Part shown: one piece after another, positions 62,751-64,000 of the stretch
How the letters are laid out: every line of letters begins with the position of its first letter
Numbering within the stretch: the stretch's first letter is position 1
NCBI RefSeq assembly: GCF_008831285.2
Contig: NC_045146.1
Location: forward strand, 16,051,149-16,115,148
Direction of reading: 5' to 3'
Length of the DNA: 64,000 bases
Origin: Nymphaea colorata
Taxonomy: Eukaryota > Streptophyta > Magnoliopsida > Nymphaeales > Nymphaeaceae
Translations under genes and position numbers: made by a program
Notes under the pieces: generated by a model
The model's input: only the letters and a program-made list of their open reading frames with translations
Database searches by the model: none
What the model was told of the DNA's origin: nothing

Positions 62751-64000
62751 GTAACACTAGTTTTGTACGCTTGGTTTGGGAAACTGGTCAGAAAATGGGA
62801 AAGCCAGCCAGCAGATCGAGAGCGCTACATATTTAAACGACATGATTCGAAAACTCATATGAGCGTAAGGTTGTGTTTGATGAAATCCGAGCTGATCTGA
62901 AAGCTATTTTATGAGGGACCCACAGAGGTAAAGAGGTGAACAGTCGATGGATTTGACTGGACGTCTACTACAGACGTTCCGGGGTACACCCTTCGTTCAA
63001 GCACGATAAAGCATCTATTGACATTCTGCACCAAGCCATGCTGAAACTGTAGCTTTTATTGAATTTTTTTTATCCCATCTTTAAGGTGGGACATGCTGAA
63101 ATTGTAGCTTTTACTGAATTTTTTATTCCATCTTTAAGATGTGACAAGAATGGCTGAACAGGACCTCTCAAACGTTTTAGCCAGATATTTTCTTTCACGT
63201 TCGTACATACAACAGAAAGGGCGCTCTTAACAAGTGCAGCACTTGAGTTCAAAGATTGTATTGTAGATTTATTCAAACCAAAACCTTAGGTATAAGAGCA
63301 TGACTTTGAAGGTTTTATGCTAAAAGCAGTTTTTCCTAAGTAAATTCCATCAAGCTCATAGGTCTATTCACAAATGAAATATTAAGGTATATTAGTTACC
63401 CTTTTCCTCAGGCGTCTAATAGTTCTCGTTGACTGGTACATCAAAATAAAGCGTGTTGGTTGACTTGGAAAGCATTTGTGCCCGATTCCTTCTCTTTTCT
63501 GGCTTTTCATTTGATATCCGAAGACTTCTACATTAGCATCGGTCTCTCTGTCTCTGTCGTTGTCTCAATTTGCTAGAAATCTCTCTCCCCCTCTCTCTCA
63601 ACAGGGTTGGTTTGGTGTTCACAGTTGTAATAAATTTTTCCAGAAAGTATTCATGACTAAGGCCGGCTCTGTTACGATCATGCTGAGGTTAGGCCTGTGA
63701 GCGGCTATGGGGTTCATACTAATTGATCTAAGGCCGAAATTTCTTCCTGGGTTTCCTTGCAAAAGTTTCTTTGTAAACTGCAACCACCAAGTTTGAACAC
63801 GGATCAGCTCCATGGGAAAAACGTTCGCAAAAGAACGACAGGTTTGAGACGATGAAAGCACATATTGAAACATGGCATCCTCCACATGTCCTTCTTACCA
63901 TCTGCTCACCACTCTCAATAACTAAAGAAAAAAAAAATCCTTTAAGATCACTCAAGGGAACACTGGTAAACCCTGCAATTCCTCATCAATCCTGAAGATA
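62751..64000. other. Intergenic sequence to the right edge
   Basis: No gene could be supported. Minus-strand frames at 63070-63276 and 63619-63955 lack family motifs, and the first overlaps a tandem duplication. A CT-rich tract at about 63543-63600 ending CTCTCAACAG could be the leader of a plus-strand gene beyond the window, but nothing confirms it. Confidence 0.45.
63037..63144 (+). repeat. Tandem duplication of about 54 bp
   Basis: Units 63037-63091 and 63092-63144 both read CATGCTGAAA[C/T]TGTAGC, then TTTTA[T/C]TGAATTTTTT, then CCATCTTTAAG[G/A]TG. They differ at a few positions and in T-run length. Confidence 0.85.

Noticed and set aside
63619-63955. Minus-strand frames of 75-88 aa near the right edge
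   Set aside because: No domain motifs and no supporting splice structure; possibly part of a gene outside the window but not supportable here.
1-64000. CRISPR arrays, operons, prophage or defence-island features
   Set aside because: No regularly spaced repeats or bacterial-type gene layout; all recognised genes are intron-split plant nuclear genes.

Overview
The window looks like nuclear DNA from a flowering plant. Genes are split by many introns with GT-AG (twice GC-AG) borders, intergenic DNA is AT-rich with (CT)n, (GA)n and (TA)n microsatellites, and the proteins are plant-type (a plastid CRT-like transporter, a SABRE-family protein, a gamma-glutamyl-peptidase-like amidotransferase). I cannot name the species. 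No operon, CRISPR array, prophage or convincing RNA gene is visible.

Layout. (1) 192-2347, + strand: the last three exons of a class-I glutamine amidotransferase of the gamma-glutamyl peptidase type; its 5' part and catalytic cysteine lie off the left edge. (2) 5349-12485, +: a complete three-exon MAGO NASHI gene (159 aa, exon junction complex core), whose second intron is about 6.0 kb and holds at least two transposon-like insertions. (3) 15598-20833, +: a complete ten-exon chloroquine-resistance-transporter-like (CLT) gene, 418 aa, with an apparent plastid transit peptide. (4) 25405 down to 22961, - strand: a complete seven-exon neuroguidin/Lcp5-type Sas10/Utp3/C1D protein, 327 aa, with evidence for a non-coding leader exon near 29.0-29.2 kb. 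(5) 32990-61924, +: a 26-exon, 29-kb gene for a SABRE/KINKY POLLEN/APT1-type bridge-like lipid transfer protein, which reads through all joined exons in frame to 2750 aa. (6) 61925-64000: 3' UTR, then non-coding DNA with a tandem duplication.

These are unlinked housekeeping and growth genes, not a functional cluster: mRNA surveillance (MAGO), ribosome biogenesis (neuroguidin), plastid thiol transport (CLT), glutathione or glucosinolate-type gamma-glutamyl processing (GGP) and ER/plasma-membrane lipid transfer in polar growth (SABRE). CLT and neuroguidin converge. Neuroguidin and SABRE are divergent, about 3.5 kb apart.

I found no undescribed system. The items most worth a second look are several non-autonomous mobile elements (one with a hAT-like 8-bp target duplication, one about 1 kb with clusters of palindromic TATCGTACGATA-type motifs), a perfect 31-bp inverted repeat, two GC-AG introns and a 25-nt micro-exon in the SABRE gene, and a protein-like, phase-compatible 'poison exon' candidate inside a SABRE intron. 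Exon borders were read by eye from splice motifs, frame continuity and family similarity; none was tested against transcripts.
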